Of a stretch of 64,000 nt of DNA, positions 49,985 to 59,953 are shown piece after piece. Position 1 is the first letter of the stretch, and the number at the start of each line of letters is the position of its first letter. Where the stretch lies: NCBI RefSeq assembly GCF_004770475.1, contig NZ_RQHK01000002.1:412001-476000 (forward strand), in the 5' to 3' direction. Under the pieces are notes generated by a model that saw nothing but the letters and a program-made list of their open reading frames with translations, was not told where the DNA came from and searched no databases. Both the position numbers and the translations under genes were made by a program. The stretch comes from Leptospira mtsangambouensis (GTDB lineage Bacteria; Spirochaetota; Leptospiria; Leptospirales; Leptospiraceae).

Positions 49985-50061
49985 AATACTTCTAGGATAG
50001 CGAAAAACGAATTGATTCATGCAAAGGGATCTAGAGGCTTGTCCATAAGTAGGTAATTCGC

Positions 50062-50595
50062 ATGGCAACCATTCTAAGAAAGACAGACACTCTAAAGGAT
50101 CCCGTAGCAATGAAAGATTTCCTTGGTTCCAAGGGACTCGTTTATGAATTCTATAAAACCCCTGAAACTTTGGATCTCATCCTTGCTCAAAAGGGCTTAA
50201 ATGATGCGGAAAAAGCAGAAGTTCTTTCTGGCTTGGAATATCGATTTGACCAACTAAAGAAAGAACATGGTTATAAGGCCAATGATCTTGTTGTTCTACA
50301 TGACGAAGTTCCTGGGATTCAGGACATGTTAGCGAAATTTGACAAACTTCATATCCATACGGATGAAGAAGTGCGTTATATCATTGATGGAAGTGGGATT
50401 TTTGGATTCATCATTGATGGAGAAAGATTCGAAGTCCATGTGAGTAAAGGTGATTTCATTTCGATCCCTGCCAATACCAACCACTGGTTTACCCTCGACA
50501 AAAATTTAAGAATCAAAGCGGTTCGTTATTTCAAAGACAATTCAGGATGGACTCCTGTTTATGTCGATGAATCAAAAGTTTTAATCAACGTTTGA
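50062..50595 (+). CDS. mtnD: Acireductone dioxygenase
   Basis: This 177-residue cupin enzyme oxidises acireductone in the methionine salvage pathway; the bound metal (Fe or Ni) decides the products. The metal ligands of the family are visible: His97 and His99 with Glu103 ([16 protein letters not shown]) and His141 (NTNHWFTL). The typical block [30 protein letters not shown] is complete, and the C-terminal [13 protein letters not shown] follows it. No other mtn gene lies next to it, which is unusual. The gene is convergent with recJ. Confidence 0.9.
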   Translation: MATILRKTDTLKDPVAMKDFLGSKGLVYEFYKTPETLDLILAQKGLNDAEKAEVLSGLEYRFDQLKKEHGYKANDLVVLHDEVPGIQDMLAKFDKLHIHTDEEVRYIIDGSGIFGFIIDGERFEVHVSKGDFISIPANTNHWFTLDKNLRIKAVRYFKDNSGWTPVYVDESKVLINV

Positions 50596-50604
50596 TGGAG
50601 AAAA

Positions 50605-50631
50605 GAATCTCTTCATTTTTTGAAGGGATTC
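50605..50631. terminator. Terminator hairpin between mtnD and recJ
   Basis: GAATCTCTTCA (50605-50615) pairs with TGAAGGGATTC (50621-50631) with one T-G wobble and a TTTTT loop. It lies in the gap between two convergent genes. On the minus strand it is followed by CTTTTCTCC, on the plus strand by CTACTTGAAAAAAG, so it suits the end of the recJ transcript best. Confidence 0.5.
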
Positions 50632-50686
50632 CTACTTGAAAAAAGAAACCTCGAAAGTTTCGAATCGTTTGCTTAATATACTTTTT

Positions 50687-52657
50687 TTAGTTTGATACGG
50701 CAGTGTTCTCTGCCGTAATTCCAAACCACTCGACGATAAATTGAAGAGTGGTCCGTCCTTGGTAAAAATTCTCTTCCAAACTTCCTACCAAATCAAAACT
50801 TCCATGTTCTGACATAAACTTTTGGAATTCTTCGCCCTTGTTCCAAATCATATACTTTAAAGAACCACTTCCAATCAAATGGAATCGAACGTGTTTTCCT
50901 CCACTGAGTGGTGTTAGGTGAATTGCCTTTGCATTTTTGATTGCTAATTTGATATCTGGATTCCCCTGGCCAAAGGGTTCGAGGTCTTTCCATTCTTTGA
51001 GTAATCTCTCTCCGATTTCTTCGGTGAGAACAGTAAAGTCTGTATCGATGGAATGGACTTTGGGTTTTTCTTTGTCAACGGAAAGCCAATTTTTAGCAGC
51101 CGTATACAATGCCGATTCAAAAGCAGGGATTTGATCAATTTTGATAGAAAATCCTCCCGCTTCTGGATGGCCACCGAAGTGTAGGAAATGGTCAGAGAGA
51201 GATTCTAAAAGTTCTAAAACATTTTCTGGACCATAAGAACGAATGCTTCCTCTCGCATCACCATTGTCAGGTGCAAGGAAAATAGCAGGTTTTTTGTAAG
51301 TATCCACCATCCTTGTGGCCACAATTCCGCTGACCCCTGGTTCCATATCAGGTTCATAACAAAACACAAGTTCGTAGGAGGTTCTTTCTGGTTTTCTTAG
51401 AAAATAACGTTCGACGCGGTCCATATTGCGTTTGGTTCTTTCTTTTCTTTCTTCATTGATGGACAGGAGTTGTTTGGCCTTTGTTTTTGCCTCTGTGGTT
51501 GTTTCCGATAATAATAATGAAACAGCTTCTTCCGTTTTTCCCATTCGGCCTGCCGAATTTAGGACGGGACCTATTGACCAACCTAAGTCTTTTGTCGTAA
51601 CACCTTGGGGGCTTAGTTTTAGTTCTTTTAAAAGTTCCGATAAACCTTTTCTTTTTTTATCACCAACATAGAGTTTGGTGAGTGAGTTTAAGGCAAGTTT
51701 AACAAAATGCCTGTTTTCTCCAACAAGAGGCATCATATCGGTAATGGTTCCAATCCCAGCAAGGTCTGTTTCTTCTTCTAATCCAGAAAAAAACTCAGGG
51801 ATCTTCGAACATTGGTAAAAGAAAAGTTTTCTTTCTTCATCCACTGGGACCGCTGTAACAAAGTCCTCAGGGTAAGGGAAAATCGATTTGTCATCTAAAG
51901 ATAGTGAGGTGAAGGTTTCATTTGTCAGTTTGATTCCATTCTGAAAGTAAGTGATTTGATTTTGTCCGGTTTCTTCTTTAAACTCAAATTTTTTATAAAC
52001 TTTTCCAAATTCATCACTTTGTCGGAATAAAATGGCAGATACTAATTTAAAGGAAAGCACTGCCGTGCAGATTTTTTTTTCAGGGTATTGGGAGTCTGTC
52101 CTTCTCGGATTCACCAAAGCACAGTTTGTTGGGATACGAACTGGAACTTCGTGGTGGTCAAGAACGATTACCTTGATTCCTGTATTCGTAAGTTCTTCGA
52201 TTTCATCGGCTTGGCTTGAACCAAAGTCCAGTGTCACAAGAAGGTCAGGTTTTGCTTTTTTGATTTTTACTAGTGCTTCTTTACAAAGACCGTAAGGATC
52301 ACTTTCGGAGGAAACCATCACTTCTAAATTGATGGAAGAAAAGGTCGGATGAGATTTTAAAAAGAATGCCAGTAAACAAGTAGAACTCACTCCATCAGAA
52401 TCCCTATCACCATAGAGGAGGATTTTTTTTCCATCTTTTACAAATGAAAGAAGAAGTTCCACTGCCATCGAAAGATCGGGAAGGGAGAAGGGAGAATGCA
52501 AACAAGAAAAGTCAGAACTTAGCAGTTCTTTGGGGTGAATGTTTCGAAGGCCCTCTCTTTTATCGACTAAGTAACGTAAGAGGGGGCGTTTGGAATCAAC
52601 TTTGGTTCGAACTTCGGAAAGTAATGGCCCGAAGTGAACCTTGGTTACATGATGCAA
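50687..52657 (-). CDS. recJ: Single-stranded-DNA-specific exonuclease RecJ
   Basis: RecJ degrades single-stranded DNA 5' to 3' in recombination and repair. The 656-residue product has DHH motif I as YGDRDSDGVSST (Asp84, Asp86, Asp88), then LLVTLDFGSSQADEI, VIVLDHHEVP, GPVLNSAGRMG and DHHA1 motif GGHPEAGGFSI. An insertion of about 100 residues lies after the DHH core (from NPRRTDSQYPEKK to the FFSGLEEE region). The C-terminal OB-like region contains WKDLEPFGQGNP and KHVRFHL. The start overlaps the end of the bactofilin gene by 13 bp. Confidence 0.94.
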   Translation of the reverse strand: MHHVTKVHFGPLLSEVRTKVDSKRPLLRYLVDKREGLRNIHPKELLSSDFSCLHSPFSLPDLSMAVELLLSFVKDGKKILLYGDRDSDGVSSTCLLAFFLKSHPTFSSINLEVMVSSESDPYGLCKEALVKIKKAKPDLLVTLDFGSSQADEIEELTNTGIKVIVLDHHEVPVRIPTNCALVNPRRTDSQYPEKKICTAVLSFKLVSAILFRQSDEFGKVYKKFEFKEETGQNQITYFQNGIKLTNETFTSLSLDDKSIFPYPEDFVTAVPVDEERKLFFYQCSKIPEFFSGLEEETDLAGIGTITDMMPLVGENRHFVKLALNSLTKLYVGDKKRKGLSELLKELKLSPQGVTTKDLGWSIGPVLNSAGRMGKTEEAVSLLLSETTTEAKTKAKQLLSINEERKERTKRNMDRVERYFLRKPERTSYELVFCYEPDMEPGVSGIVATRMVDTYKKPAIFLAPDNGDARGSIRSYGPENVLELLESLSDHFLHFGGHPEAGGFSIKIDQIPAFESALYTAAKNWLSVDKEKPKVHSIDTDFTVLTEEIGERLLKEWKDLEPFGQGNPDIKLAIKNAKAIHLTPLSGGKHVRFHLIGSGSLKYMIWNKGEEFQKFMSEHGSFDLVGSLEENFYQGRTTLQFIVEWFGITAENTAVSN

Positions 52658-52965
52658 TTGCCAATAATTTTGGAACCGAATTCTACTTCGAGTCCCGGTG
52701 TTTTGATATCTCCAACGACCTTACCATTTTTTTTAAGTTCTACCTTTTCTTTTGCGTCAACGTTTCCTTTCAGATTTCCTTGAACCACTAGGCTTCCTAC
52801 TTCCACATCGGCTTCTACATCGCCTGTTTCATCAATGATGAGTTTGCCTTGGGATGTGATCGTGCCTTTGAACTGACCTTTGATTTTTAATGTTTGGTTA
52901 AAGGAGAGGGTTCCGCGAAACGTAATGTCGTCGCTAATGATGGTGTCTATAGATTCGTCTTTCAT
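52645..52965 (-). CDS. Bactofilin
   Basis: Bactofilins polymerise into cytoskeletal filaments without nucleotides and affect cell shape and envelope growth; in Leptospira one paralogue influences helical shape. The 106-residue product shows the right-handed beta-helix repeats: IISDDITFRGTLSF, LKIKGQFKGTITSQGKLIIDETGDVEADVEVGS-type rungs, and LVVQGNLKGNVDAKEKVELKKNGKVVGDI. ATG 52965 begins just before the conserved DTIISDDITFRG; an in-frame TTG at 53004 would add 13 residues. The 3' end overlaps recJ by 13 bp. Confidence 0.88.
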   Translation of the reverse strand: MKDESIDTIISDDITFRGTLSFNQTLKIKGQFKGTITSQGKLIIDETGDVEADVEVGSLVVQGNLKGNVDAKEKVELKKNGKVVGDIKTPGLEVEFGSKIIGNCIM

Positions 52966-53064
52966 CGGTAGGGATAGTCTTGTTTGACTCTCGTGTTTTG
53001 GCAACTACACAAGTATTTGTCATCAGAAGGAAATGGAAAAAAGTTCATATTTCCGGGGTTTTCA

Positions 53065-53103
53065 CTTGAGTCTCCAGGTCGATTCTTGAACCTGGGTCTC
53101 AAG
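53065..53103 (+). promoter_or_regulatory. Large dyad/hairpin upstream of the metal-efflux operon
   Basis: CTTGAG (53065-53070) pairs with CTCAAG (53098-53103), and inside it CCAGGT (53074-53079) pairs with ACCTGG (53090-53095), with a 3/2-nt internal loop and a 10-nt apical loop. It ends 4 nt before the AGGAAAA ribosome site of the gene at 53118. It could be an operator or a 5' leader structure controlling the efflux genes. No T run follows. Confidence 0.45.
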
Positions 53104-53117
53104 TATAGGAAAAAACA

Positions 53118-53444
53118 GTGAAAATTAGGCGCTTCTGGAAGTCAGGGTTCATCCTACTTTTAGCGGTTTTCATCAATCTAAATCTGGTCGACGACCGGTT
53201 TGTTTCTCCTCTCGAAGATCTGGATTTTCAATACCAATCTTACGAGTTGGAAGAAACGACTCGTGTTCTGACTTCCTCCAAAGAATCCAACCAAGTTTTG
53301 AAACTGGTTCCTTCTCGCAGAGAAGAGTCTCCCGTGAAAGTTTCAGTCATTCGTTGGTCGGCAATTTCGACAGAACCTGCTTTTTTTCATGAAATTCTTA
53401 TCTTATTTCACTTTCTTTACCTCCCACCTCCTGTTTTGGCTTAA
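53118..53444 (+). CDS. Small unknown protein at the head of the metal-efflux cluster
   Basis: The 108-residue product, from GTG 53118, has an N-terminal hydrophobic segment (about 8-24) that may be a signal or anchor, an acidic middle (SPLEDLDFQYQSYELEE), and a hydrophobic C-terminus FFHEILILFHFLYLPPPVLA. I recognise no family. AGGAAAA about 6 nt before the start supports translation. It precedes the CzcA-type gene by 76 bp, and its layout recalls the small periplasmic proteins often found in czc/cus clusters. No metal-ligand-rich stretch is evident. Confidence 0.5.
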   Translation: MKIRRFWKSGFILLLAVFINLNLVDDRFVSPLEDLDFQYQSYELEETTRVLTSSKESNQVLKLVPSRREESPVKVSVIRWSAISTEPAFFHEILILFHFLYLPPPVLA

Positions 53445-53520
53445 TCGTTGCATGTAGATTAGTCATAAGTCCCCAAACCGGTACAGGTTTTGGTGGTGTA
53501 TTCAATTTGAATTAGGAATT

Positions 53521-56500
53521 ATGTTAGAAAAAATCATTCAGTTTTCCATTCACAAACGAGCGACCGTACTCGTTTTGACAGTAGCGCTTACCATAGTTGG
53601 TTTTTACAATGCGCTTCATCTTTCGATCGATGCCATTCCTGATGTGACAAACGTTCAGGTATCGGCAGTGACTTCGGTCCCTGGTCTTTCTCCTTTAGAA
53701 GTAGAACAATTTATCACTTATCCCATCGAACTTGAGTTTAACGGGATGCCTAAAGTTACTGAGATTCGTTCCATATCAAGGACGGGTGTCAGTTCTGTAA
53801 CGGTTATCTTTGAAGATGGAACAGATATATATTTTGCAAGGCAACTTGTGAATGAAAGGCTCAAACAAGCAGAGAACTTTATCCCCAAATCTTACGGAAG
53901 ACCGGAACTTTCGCCAATTGCCACAGGTCTTGGTGATATTTATGAGTTTGCCCTAGTTTCCGAAAGCCATTCTCCCGAAGAACTCCGGACGGTAATGGAA
54001 TGGGAAGTGGCAAGACAACTTCGTTCTGTGAAAGGGATCATTGATGTAAACGTAGTGGGGGGAGATGCCAAACAGTTTCAAATTAAAATTGACCCCAAAC
54101 GTCTGTTATCTCATAATTTAACCCTTTCTCTTATCACTGAAGCACTAGAGGGTGCCAACGTCAATCTTGGCGGTGGGTACATCCAAAAAGGCGAAGAACA
54201 ATTTGTGATTCGAGGAGAAAGCCAATTTAAATCCATTGATGACATTGCTAGACTTTCTGTTCGAACCTCAAGAGATGGGATTCCTTTGACACTGGGTCAA
54301 ATTGCAAGAGTGGAAACTGGACCTGCCCTTCGTTTTGGTTTGAGTACCATGAACGGCAAACGTGAAGTTGTGGGTGGGACTGCCATGATGTTACTCGGTA
54401 GTAACTCCCTCCAAGTTGTGAGCCGAGTCAAAGAAAAAATGAAAGAGATTGAATCTCGTCTTCCCCAAGGGATGAAGATCGAAGTTTATTATGACCGGTC
54501 TGAATTCATTGGTCGAACTCTTTCCACTGTGTTTACCAATTTGGTGGAAGCTGCCATCATTGTACTTGTTTGTCTGATATTAACCTTAGGAACGGTGAAG
54601 GGTGCCTTCGCGGTTGCACTTGCGATTCCTGTTTCCATGATGGTGGCCACAATCCTTATGAATGCCTTTGGAATTGTGGGAAACTTGATGTCTCTTGGTG
54701 CCCTTGACTTTGGTCTTCTTGTGGATGGTTCCATTGTGATGTTAGAATCCACACTCCATGGATTTTTACTGCGTAAAAGTTTCCTACTTTCGAAAACTTC
54801 GGCCCAAGACATGGAAGATGGAATGGAAGAAGTGATCATGGAGTCTTGTATCAAAGTGGTCAGGGCCTCCGCATTTAGTGTGGGAATCATTTTACTCGTT
54901 TATTTACCACTTATGACACTGGAAGGTGTGGAAGGTAGGATGTTCCGTCCAATGGCAATCACCGTAGCTTTTGCGTTAGGTGCTGCTCTTCTTTATTCCA
55001 TCACCACTTTTCCAGCCCTCATGTCCTATATTTACAAAAAACCAATTTTGCATGAGTCTGCCTTTTGGGAAAAGTTTCAAACTAAATATGCGGAAGTTCT
55101 GACCTATGGGATGAAGTTCAAACGCCAATTTACTTATGCGGGGATTGGTGTGGTTCTCTTATCATTTATGCTCGCCTCCACTCTTGGTTCCGAATTTTTA
55201 CCAAGGATTGATGAAGGAGAAATTGCGATTGATATCAAACGATTGCCTTCCACTGCCATCAATCACTCTCGTGATTTGAATTTGGAAATGGAAAAGGTGA
55301 TATTGAAATTTCCAGAAGCAGTGAGTGTGGTTTCAAGGCAAGGCCGTGGTGAATCTGCCGCAGAACCCATTGGTTCGGAAGAAGGGGAGATGATGGTGAA
55401 ATTGAAACCCAAAAAAGAATGGGTTTCGGCACATGATAGAGAAGAGCTAATGGAGCTCATGAAAAATTCGGTGAACAACAGTGTTCCTTCTTCCTATATC
55501 AGTTTATCACAACCGATTGAAAACCGCGTCAATGCATTGTTATCCGGTTCTAAAGCAGATATTGTGATTAAAATTTATGGTGATGATTTAAAAACACTCA
55601 AATCCATTGCAGATAATTATGCATCCAAAATCAAAAAAATCCAGGGAGCTGCTGACTTACGAGTCCAAAAACTTTTAGGTTTACCACTTCTCGAAATCAA
55701 AATGAATCGTGGAAACATGGCCCGGTATGGAGTTCGTGCAGAAGAAATTCTCACTACGATTGAAACACTTCGGGTAGGTGCCAATGCAGGAAAAGTTTAC
55801 GAAGGTTACAAACGATTTGATTTGATTGTTCGATTGGATGCTGACGTAACAGACATTGGAGTCATTGAAAACGTTCCCGTAATGACTGAACTCGGTGGAA
55901 CAGTTCCTCTTGGACAAGTCACAGATATTATGATGACAGAAGGTCCAGCCGCACTTTACCACGAAGGTCTAAAACGAAGGATCCTTGTGGAAGTGAACGT
56001 TCGTGGACGAGATATGATTGGATTTGTGAATGATGTCCAAGCAGCGACTGAGTCGATTGAATCTGGATTGCCGCAAGGGTATTATGTGGATTGGGGTGGC
56101 CAGTTTGAAAACTTCACTCGTGCGAAGAACAGACTCGCCATCGTGATTCCCATTGCTGGTGCCATTATTTTTGCAATGTTATTTATCGCATTTGGAAGTG
56201 TGTACTATGCATTGGGAGTTTTTATTTTAGTGCCTTTATCACTTTCCGGTGGTATCCTTTCCCTTGTGCTCCGCGGTCTTCCCTTTTCGATTCCAGCAGG
56301 TGTTGGATTCATTGCGGCTGCCGGTATATCGGTGTTAAACGGGGTTGTATACGCATCAGCACTCAAAGACCAATTAAAAGTCACCCGTGATCCTTCGAAA
56401 GCTGTGGTAGAAGCAGCTGTATACACTCTTCGTGCAGTAGCAACCACAGAGCTTGTGGCCATCATTGGATTTTTGCCAATGGCCATTGCTTCCAGTGCGG

Positions 56501-56817
56501 GTGCCGAAGTGCAAAGACCACTGGCAACGGTGGTAATGGGTGGGGTTCTTGTGGCGACCATCTTATCTCGTTTTCTTCTTCCCATTGCTTTCGAATTTTT
56601 AGTCAAACTAGCACAAAGGCAAGAAATTCGGCAGATGGAAAGAGAACGTAAGATGAACGAATACTTTGTAGAAGAGATGAAAAAATACAAAGCAACAGAG
56701 CTCCACGATTCCCATGGACATTCGCATCATTACGAACCGGATTTTCACGAATCACAAACGGAAGATGATTCCAAAACAAATAAACAAAATCAGAAATCTA
56801 AAAAAAAGAGGACTTAA
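53521..56817 (+). CDS. czcA: Heavy-metal efflux RND pump, CzcA/CusA type
   Basis: This is the inner-membrane proton-driven pump of a tripartite export system for divalent (or monovalent) metal ions. The 1098 residues have the HME-RND layout: first helix, then [35 protein letters not shown], two periplasmic loops and twelve helices. The helix-4 signature [18 protein letters not shown] gives Asp396, Asp402 and Glu409, the same 6- and 7-residue spacing as CzcA Asp402/408/Glu415. The last 60 residues form a basic, His-rich cytoplasmic tail ([17 protein letters not shown], then KKKRT). Substrate specificity is not clear from sequence. A pyrophosphatase gene begins directly after its stop. Confidence 0.93.
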   Translation: MLEKIIQFSIHKRATVLVLTVALTIVGFYNALHLSIDAIPDVTNVQVSAVTSVPGLSPLEVEQFITYPIELEFNGMPKVTEIRSISRTGVSSVTVIFEDGTDIYFARQLVNERLKQAENFIPKSYGRPELSPIATGLGDIYEFALVSESHSPEELRTVMEWEVARQLRSVKGIIDVNVVGGDAKQFQIKIDPKRLLSHNLTLSLITEALEGANVNLGGGYIQKGEEQFVIRGESQFKSIDDIARLSVRTSRDGIPLTLGQIARVETGPALRFGLSTMNGKREVVGGTAMMLLGSNSLQVVSRVKEKMKEIESRLPQGMKIEVYYDRSEFIGRTLSTVFTNLVEAAIIVLVCLILTLGTVKGAFAVALAIPVSMMVATILMNAFGIVGNLMSLGALDFGLLVDGSIVMLESTLHGFLLRKSFLLSKTSAQDMEDGMEEVIMESCIKVVRASAFSVGIILLVYLPLMTLEGVEGRMFRPMAITVAFALGAALLYSITTFPALMSYIYKKPILHESAFWEKFQTKYAEVLTYGMKFKRQFTYAGIGVVLLSFMLASTLGSEFLPRIDEGEIAIDIKRLPSTAINHSRDLNLEMEKVILKFPEAVSVVSRQGRGESAAEPIGSEEGEMMVKLKPKKEWVSAHDREELMELMKNSVNNSVPSSYISLSQPIENRVNALLSGSKADIVIKIYGDDLKTLKSIADNYASKIKKIQGAADLRVQKLLGLPLLEIKMNRGNMARYGVRAEEILTTIETLRVGANAGKVYEGYKRFDLIVRLDADVTDIGVIENVPVMTELGGTVPLGQVTDIMMTEGPAALYHEGLKRRILVEVNVRGRDMIGFVNDVQAATESIESGLPQGYYVDWGGQFENFTRAKNRLAIVIPIAGAIIFAMLFIAFGSVYYALGVFILVPLSLSGGILSLVLRGLPFSIPAGVGFIAAAGISVLNGVVYASALKDQLKVTRDPSKAVVEAAVYTLRAVATTELVAIIGFLPMAIASSAGAEVQRPLATVVMGGVLVATILSRFLLPIAFEFLVKLAQRQEIRQMERERKMNEYFVEEMKKYKATELHDSHGHSHHYEPDFHESQTEDDSKTNKQNQKSKKKRT

Positions 56818-57441
56818 ATGAAACCTAATTATTACGTAGCACACCCTTGGCATGGATTGGAACTTGGACCAAAAGCTCCAGATGAGTTGGATGTATTTAT
56901 CGAACTCACACCGCAAGATACAGTCAAATATGAAATCGATAAAGCTTCCGGCTTTATCCGTGTAGACAGACCTCAGAAGTATAGCAACCGTTCGCCGACA
57001 TTGTATGGATTTATTCCCAGAACTTATTCCGGTGAAGCATCTGGGAAACATTGTTCGGATGTGGTGGGAAGACCTGATATCATTGGAGATGGTGATCCTA
57101 TCGACATTTGTGTTCTCAGTGTGAATCCCATCACTCATGGAAATATGATTCTTACTGTGATTCCTATTGGTGGACTTCGGATGATTGATAAGGGAGAGGC
57201 TGATGACAAAATCGTCGCAGTTTTAAAAGGGGACGAAGTGTTCGGACAGATCAAGGATATTTCTGAGGTTCCGAAAGCTCTTATCAACAAACTCCACCAT
57301 TACTTTTTAACTTACAAACTAGATCCAAACTCTCCATCTACAGGAACTGTGGAAATTGCCGAAGTTTACGATCGAAATGAAGCCATCAAAGTGATTCAGT
57401 ATGGAATCGAAGATTATATAAAGAAATTTGTAACTGTATGA
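56818..57441 (+). CDS. ppa: Inorganic pyrophosphatase (soluble, family I)
   Basis: Ppa hydrolyses pyrophosphate to phosphate and drives biosynthetic reactions. The 207-residue product contains YGFIPRTY and the metal-binding motif DGDPID (Asp91, Asp93, Asp96), plus GEADDKIVAV with the third acidic cluster. The N-terminus PWHGLELGPKAPDELDVFIEL and some extra residues make it closer to eukaryote-like long forms than to E. coli PpaA (175). Its ATG follows the czcA stop without a gap and the czcC gene overlaps its end by 4 bp. It is therefore placed inside the efflux operon, not at a housekeeping site. Confidence 0.94.
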   Translation: MKPNYYVAHPWHGLELGPKAPDELDVFIELTPQDTVKYEIDKASGFIRVDRPQKYSNRSPTLYGFIPRTYSGEASGKHCSDVVGRPDIIGDGDPIDICVLSVNPITHGNMILTVIPIGGLRMIDKGEADDKIVAVLKGDEVFGQIKDISEVPKALINKLHHYFLTYKLDPNSPSTGTVEIAEVYDRNEAIKVIQYGIEDYIKKFVTV

Positions 57442-58763
57442 AATCGATAACGAAGTTTTTGGTTGTATTCCTTTTGGGAATTCATTCATACACTGTTTTT
57501 CCAAAAGAAAAAGCGGTGTATGAACTTCATTCTAAAGATGAATTGTTTTTTTTAGGAGAAGATTCTCGTGCCCAAGATTCCAAAGAAAAGTGGAACTTAG
57601 AGGAATTGGAAACCTTTGCCGTCACAAGCAATCCTCTTTATTTGCGTGAAAAACAGAACATTGGAATGGCTCGTGGTGATATCATTACTGCTAGTTTGTA
57701 TTATAATCCTATAATCAATATGCAGCAACAATTTATGGGAGCTTCGGCCAATGCCGCAACCGGAAAACCAGAAACTTCACTCATTTACAACCAACCATTT
57801 GATATGAGTGGGGTGATTCCTCAACGTGAAAAAGTCGCCAAACAAGAGTTTTTGGCAACGATTGCAAGTTTTCGTGACTTTGACCGTTTGTTTCGGTTAC
57901 GACTCAGGCAAAATTTTTGGACCTATCTTTATGTGACGGAACAAATCAATTACCAAAAAGAGTTTTTGGAAAATTACCAAGATCTTTTGGACTTAACCAA
58001 ACTCAGAGCAGAAAAAGGAGATATTTCTTTTTTAGAATATGATCGTTTGGCTTTGGAGCGGGTTCAAATCGAAAGGGAATACCGAAATGCGAGAATCCTT
58101 CGGGCCCAAGTGGTAAAAAACTTAAGGGTATTGATTGGGATATCAGATTTAAATTCGCCATTGAGTATCAAAGGAAGATTAGAATTTATTTCCACACGCG
58201 AGTTTGGGATTGATTTGAACGATTTTGATATTGAAGAAAGACCTGATTTGGTGGCATTAAAAATTCGCCAACAAAGGGAACGAATGAATATCGAATTAAA
58301 AAAACGAGAGATCATTCCGCCGTTAACCTTGGGGGTTGAATTTTTAAACAAAGGAAATGAAAATGTTACGGGTATTTATGCCGCCACTCCACTTCCTTTA
58401 TTTGATCGCAAACAAGGGGAAATCTTAAAGTCAGAAGAATCTTATAAAAAGTTAGGATTTGATGTGGATGCAAAACGGAACGAAATCCTTTCCGAAATTT
58501 CAGCAGCCATCAAAGAATTGCAGGCTCGGGAATCGCAACTTTTGGATTACCAAAAAATGGGGCTCTTGGAAAAAAACAAAGAAGTACAGGAGAAGTCAAG
58601 GCTTGCGTACATTCGAGGTGCATCCAATTTAGTAACTTTTTTGGAAGCTGAGAAAAACTATCTCAGTGTCCTTCGTAGTTATTATGAAATCATTTATCTC
58701 TATTACAATGCTTTGGAAGGATACAAAGCTTCTATCGGAAAGATGGATAGCTCGGAGTTTTAA
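57438..58763 (+). CDS. czcC: Outer-membrane efflux channel of the RND system (CzcC/TolC family)
   Basis: The 441-residue protein has a signal peptide (about 1-22), then the outer-membrane efflux protein repeats: long amphipathic helices (RQNFWTYLYVTEQINYQKEFLENYQDLLDLTKLRAEKGDISFLEYDRLAL-type segment, second copy QEKSRLAYIRGASNLVTFLEAEKNYLSVLRSYYEIIYLYYNAL). The turn GDISFLEYDRL and its counterpart GASNLVTFLEAE are typical of CzcC. It forms the trans-envelope duct for the adjacent pump. It overlaps ppa by 4 bp; the adaptor gene starts 6 bp later. Confidence 0.9.
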   Translation: MKSITKFLVVFLLGIHSYTVFPKEKAVYELHSKDELFFLGEDSRAQDSKEKWNLEELETFAVTSNPLYLREKQNIGMARGDIITASLYYNPIINMQQQFMGASANAATGKPETSLIYNQPFDMSGVIPQREKVAKQEFLATIASFRDFDRLFRLRLRQNFWTYLYVTEQINYQKEFLENYQDLLDLTKLRAEKGDISFLEYDRLALERVQIEREYRNARILRAQVVKNLRVLIGISDLNSPLSIKGRLEFISTREFGIDLNDFDIEERPDLVALKIRQQRERMNIELKKREIIPPLTLGVEFLNKGNENVTGIYAATPLPLFDRKQGEILKSEESYKKLGFDVDAKRNEILSEISAAIKELQARESQLLDYQKMGLLEKNKEVQEKSRLAYIRGASNLVTFLEAEKNYLSVLRSYYEIIYLYYNALEGYKASIGKMDSSEF

Positions 58764-58769
58764 ATTTAT

Positions 58770-59951
58770 ATGAAAACTGAATTCAATTTTAAAAATATTC
58801 GCTCTTTGAGTATACTTGTACTCGTTGGAAGTTTGGCTTACTTTGGATATACCAAGTTCTTTGGATCTGGTAAAAAAACAGAAGCCTTAACCGAAGATAA
58901 GTCAAAATTCGTTATCTCTCAGGAAATTCAAAAGAACCATCCTTTTTCTGTTGTGTATCTAGAAGAAAAGGCATTGGAAGAAGAGTTGCAACTACCAGGA
59001 ACTGTTTCTTATGATATGAACAGTGTGGCCAAGGTTGGATCTCGCGTTAGCGGACGAATTGTACAGGTGTTTGTGAAGGAAGGGGAACATGTAAAAAAAA
59101 GTACAGCTCTTGCCTCTATTCAATCAGTGGAACTGGGAACCACAGAAGCAAATTATCTAAAAGCAAGAGCAAGACTTGAAGCTTTAAAAGTACAAGCGGA
59201 TAGAGCCAAAGACTTATACGAAAGAAAGGTAACATCTGCTAAAGAATATGAAATGTCCTTAATGGATTACAAATCGGTGAAAGCTGAAATGGAAACATCT
59301 AGAAACGCACTTGAAAATCTTGGTCTCAACGAAGTCGAAATTGCAAATTTAGAAGCTGGGAAATATAATTCTAAAAATTTATACATTCGAACTCCTATTT
59401 CTGGAACTGTTACAGAAAGAGAAGCAATCATTGGCCAAGCGGTAAATGCTCGAGATAATCTTTTTACAGTAGCGGACTTAAGTGTTCTTTGGATCAACTT
59501 AGAGGTATATGAAAAAGATTTAGCATCCATTCGAATGGGAAATGAAGCAAAGGTAATCCCGATTGGTTCGAAGGATGACTCTTTAAAAGCTGTTGTTTCC
59601 CATGTGGGAGATGTGATCGATCCCATTAAAAAAACAGCAGAAATTCGTTTGGAAGTAAGAAACTCAAAAGGAAGATTACGCCCAGGACAAAGTGTAACTG
59701 CAACTGTTGTGGGTGCAATGGTAGAATCTTCGGTAAACAAGGCAAAGGTGATCCCTGCAGATTGTATTCATAAAATTGAAGGTGAAAATTTTATCTTTGT
59801 TCGTAACAGTGATGGATCCTTTTCTGCAAAAAAGGTTGGGGTTGGTAAAACCTATGACCATTGGGTTGAAATCACAAATGGTGTCGAATCAGGTGAGGCG
59901 ATTGTGGAAGAAGGAAGTTTTGTTTTAAAAAGTGAATATTTAAAATTATAA
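58770..59951 (+). CDS. czcB: Periplasmic adaptor (membrane fusion protein) of the RND system, CzcB type
   Basis: The 393-residue protein has one N-terminal membrane helix (about 9-30), then a lipoyl-like barrel (SYDMNSVAKVGSRVSGRIVQVFVKEGEHVKKSTALASIQS), a helical hairpin (about 120-185), the second lipoyl half (IRTPISGTVTEREAIIGQAVNARDNLFTVADLSVLWINLEVYEKD) and beta-barrel domain. It links the pump to the outer-membrane channel. Order here is czcA-ppa-czcC-czcB, which differs from the common czcCBA order. It ends 50 bp before lexA; the promoter of lexA begins right after its stop. Confidence 0.92.
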   Translation: MKTEFNFKNIRSLSILVLVGSLAYFGYTKFFGSGKKTEALTEDKSKFVISQEIQKNHPFSVVYLEEKALEEELQLPGTVSYDMNSVAKVGSRVSGRIVQVFVKEGEHVKKSTALASIQSVELGTTEANYLKARARLEALKVQADRAKDLYERKVTSAKEYEMSLMDYKSVKAEMETSRNALENLGLNEVEIANLEAGKYNSKNLYIRTPISGTVTEREAIIGQAVNARDNLFTVADLSVLWINLEVYEKDLASIRMGNEAKVIPIGSKDDSLKAVVSHVGDVIDPIKKTAEIRLEVRNSKGRLRPGQSVTATVVGAMVESSVNKAKVIPADCIHKIEGENFIFVRNSDGSFSAKKVGVGKTYDHWVEITNGVESGEAIVEEGSFVLKSEYLKL

Positions 59952-59953
59952 CT

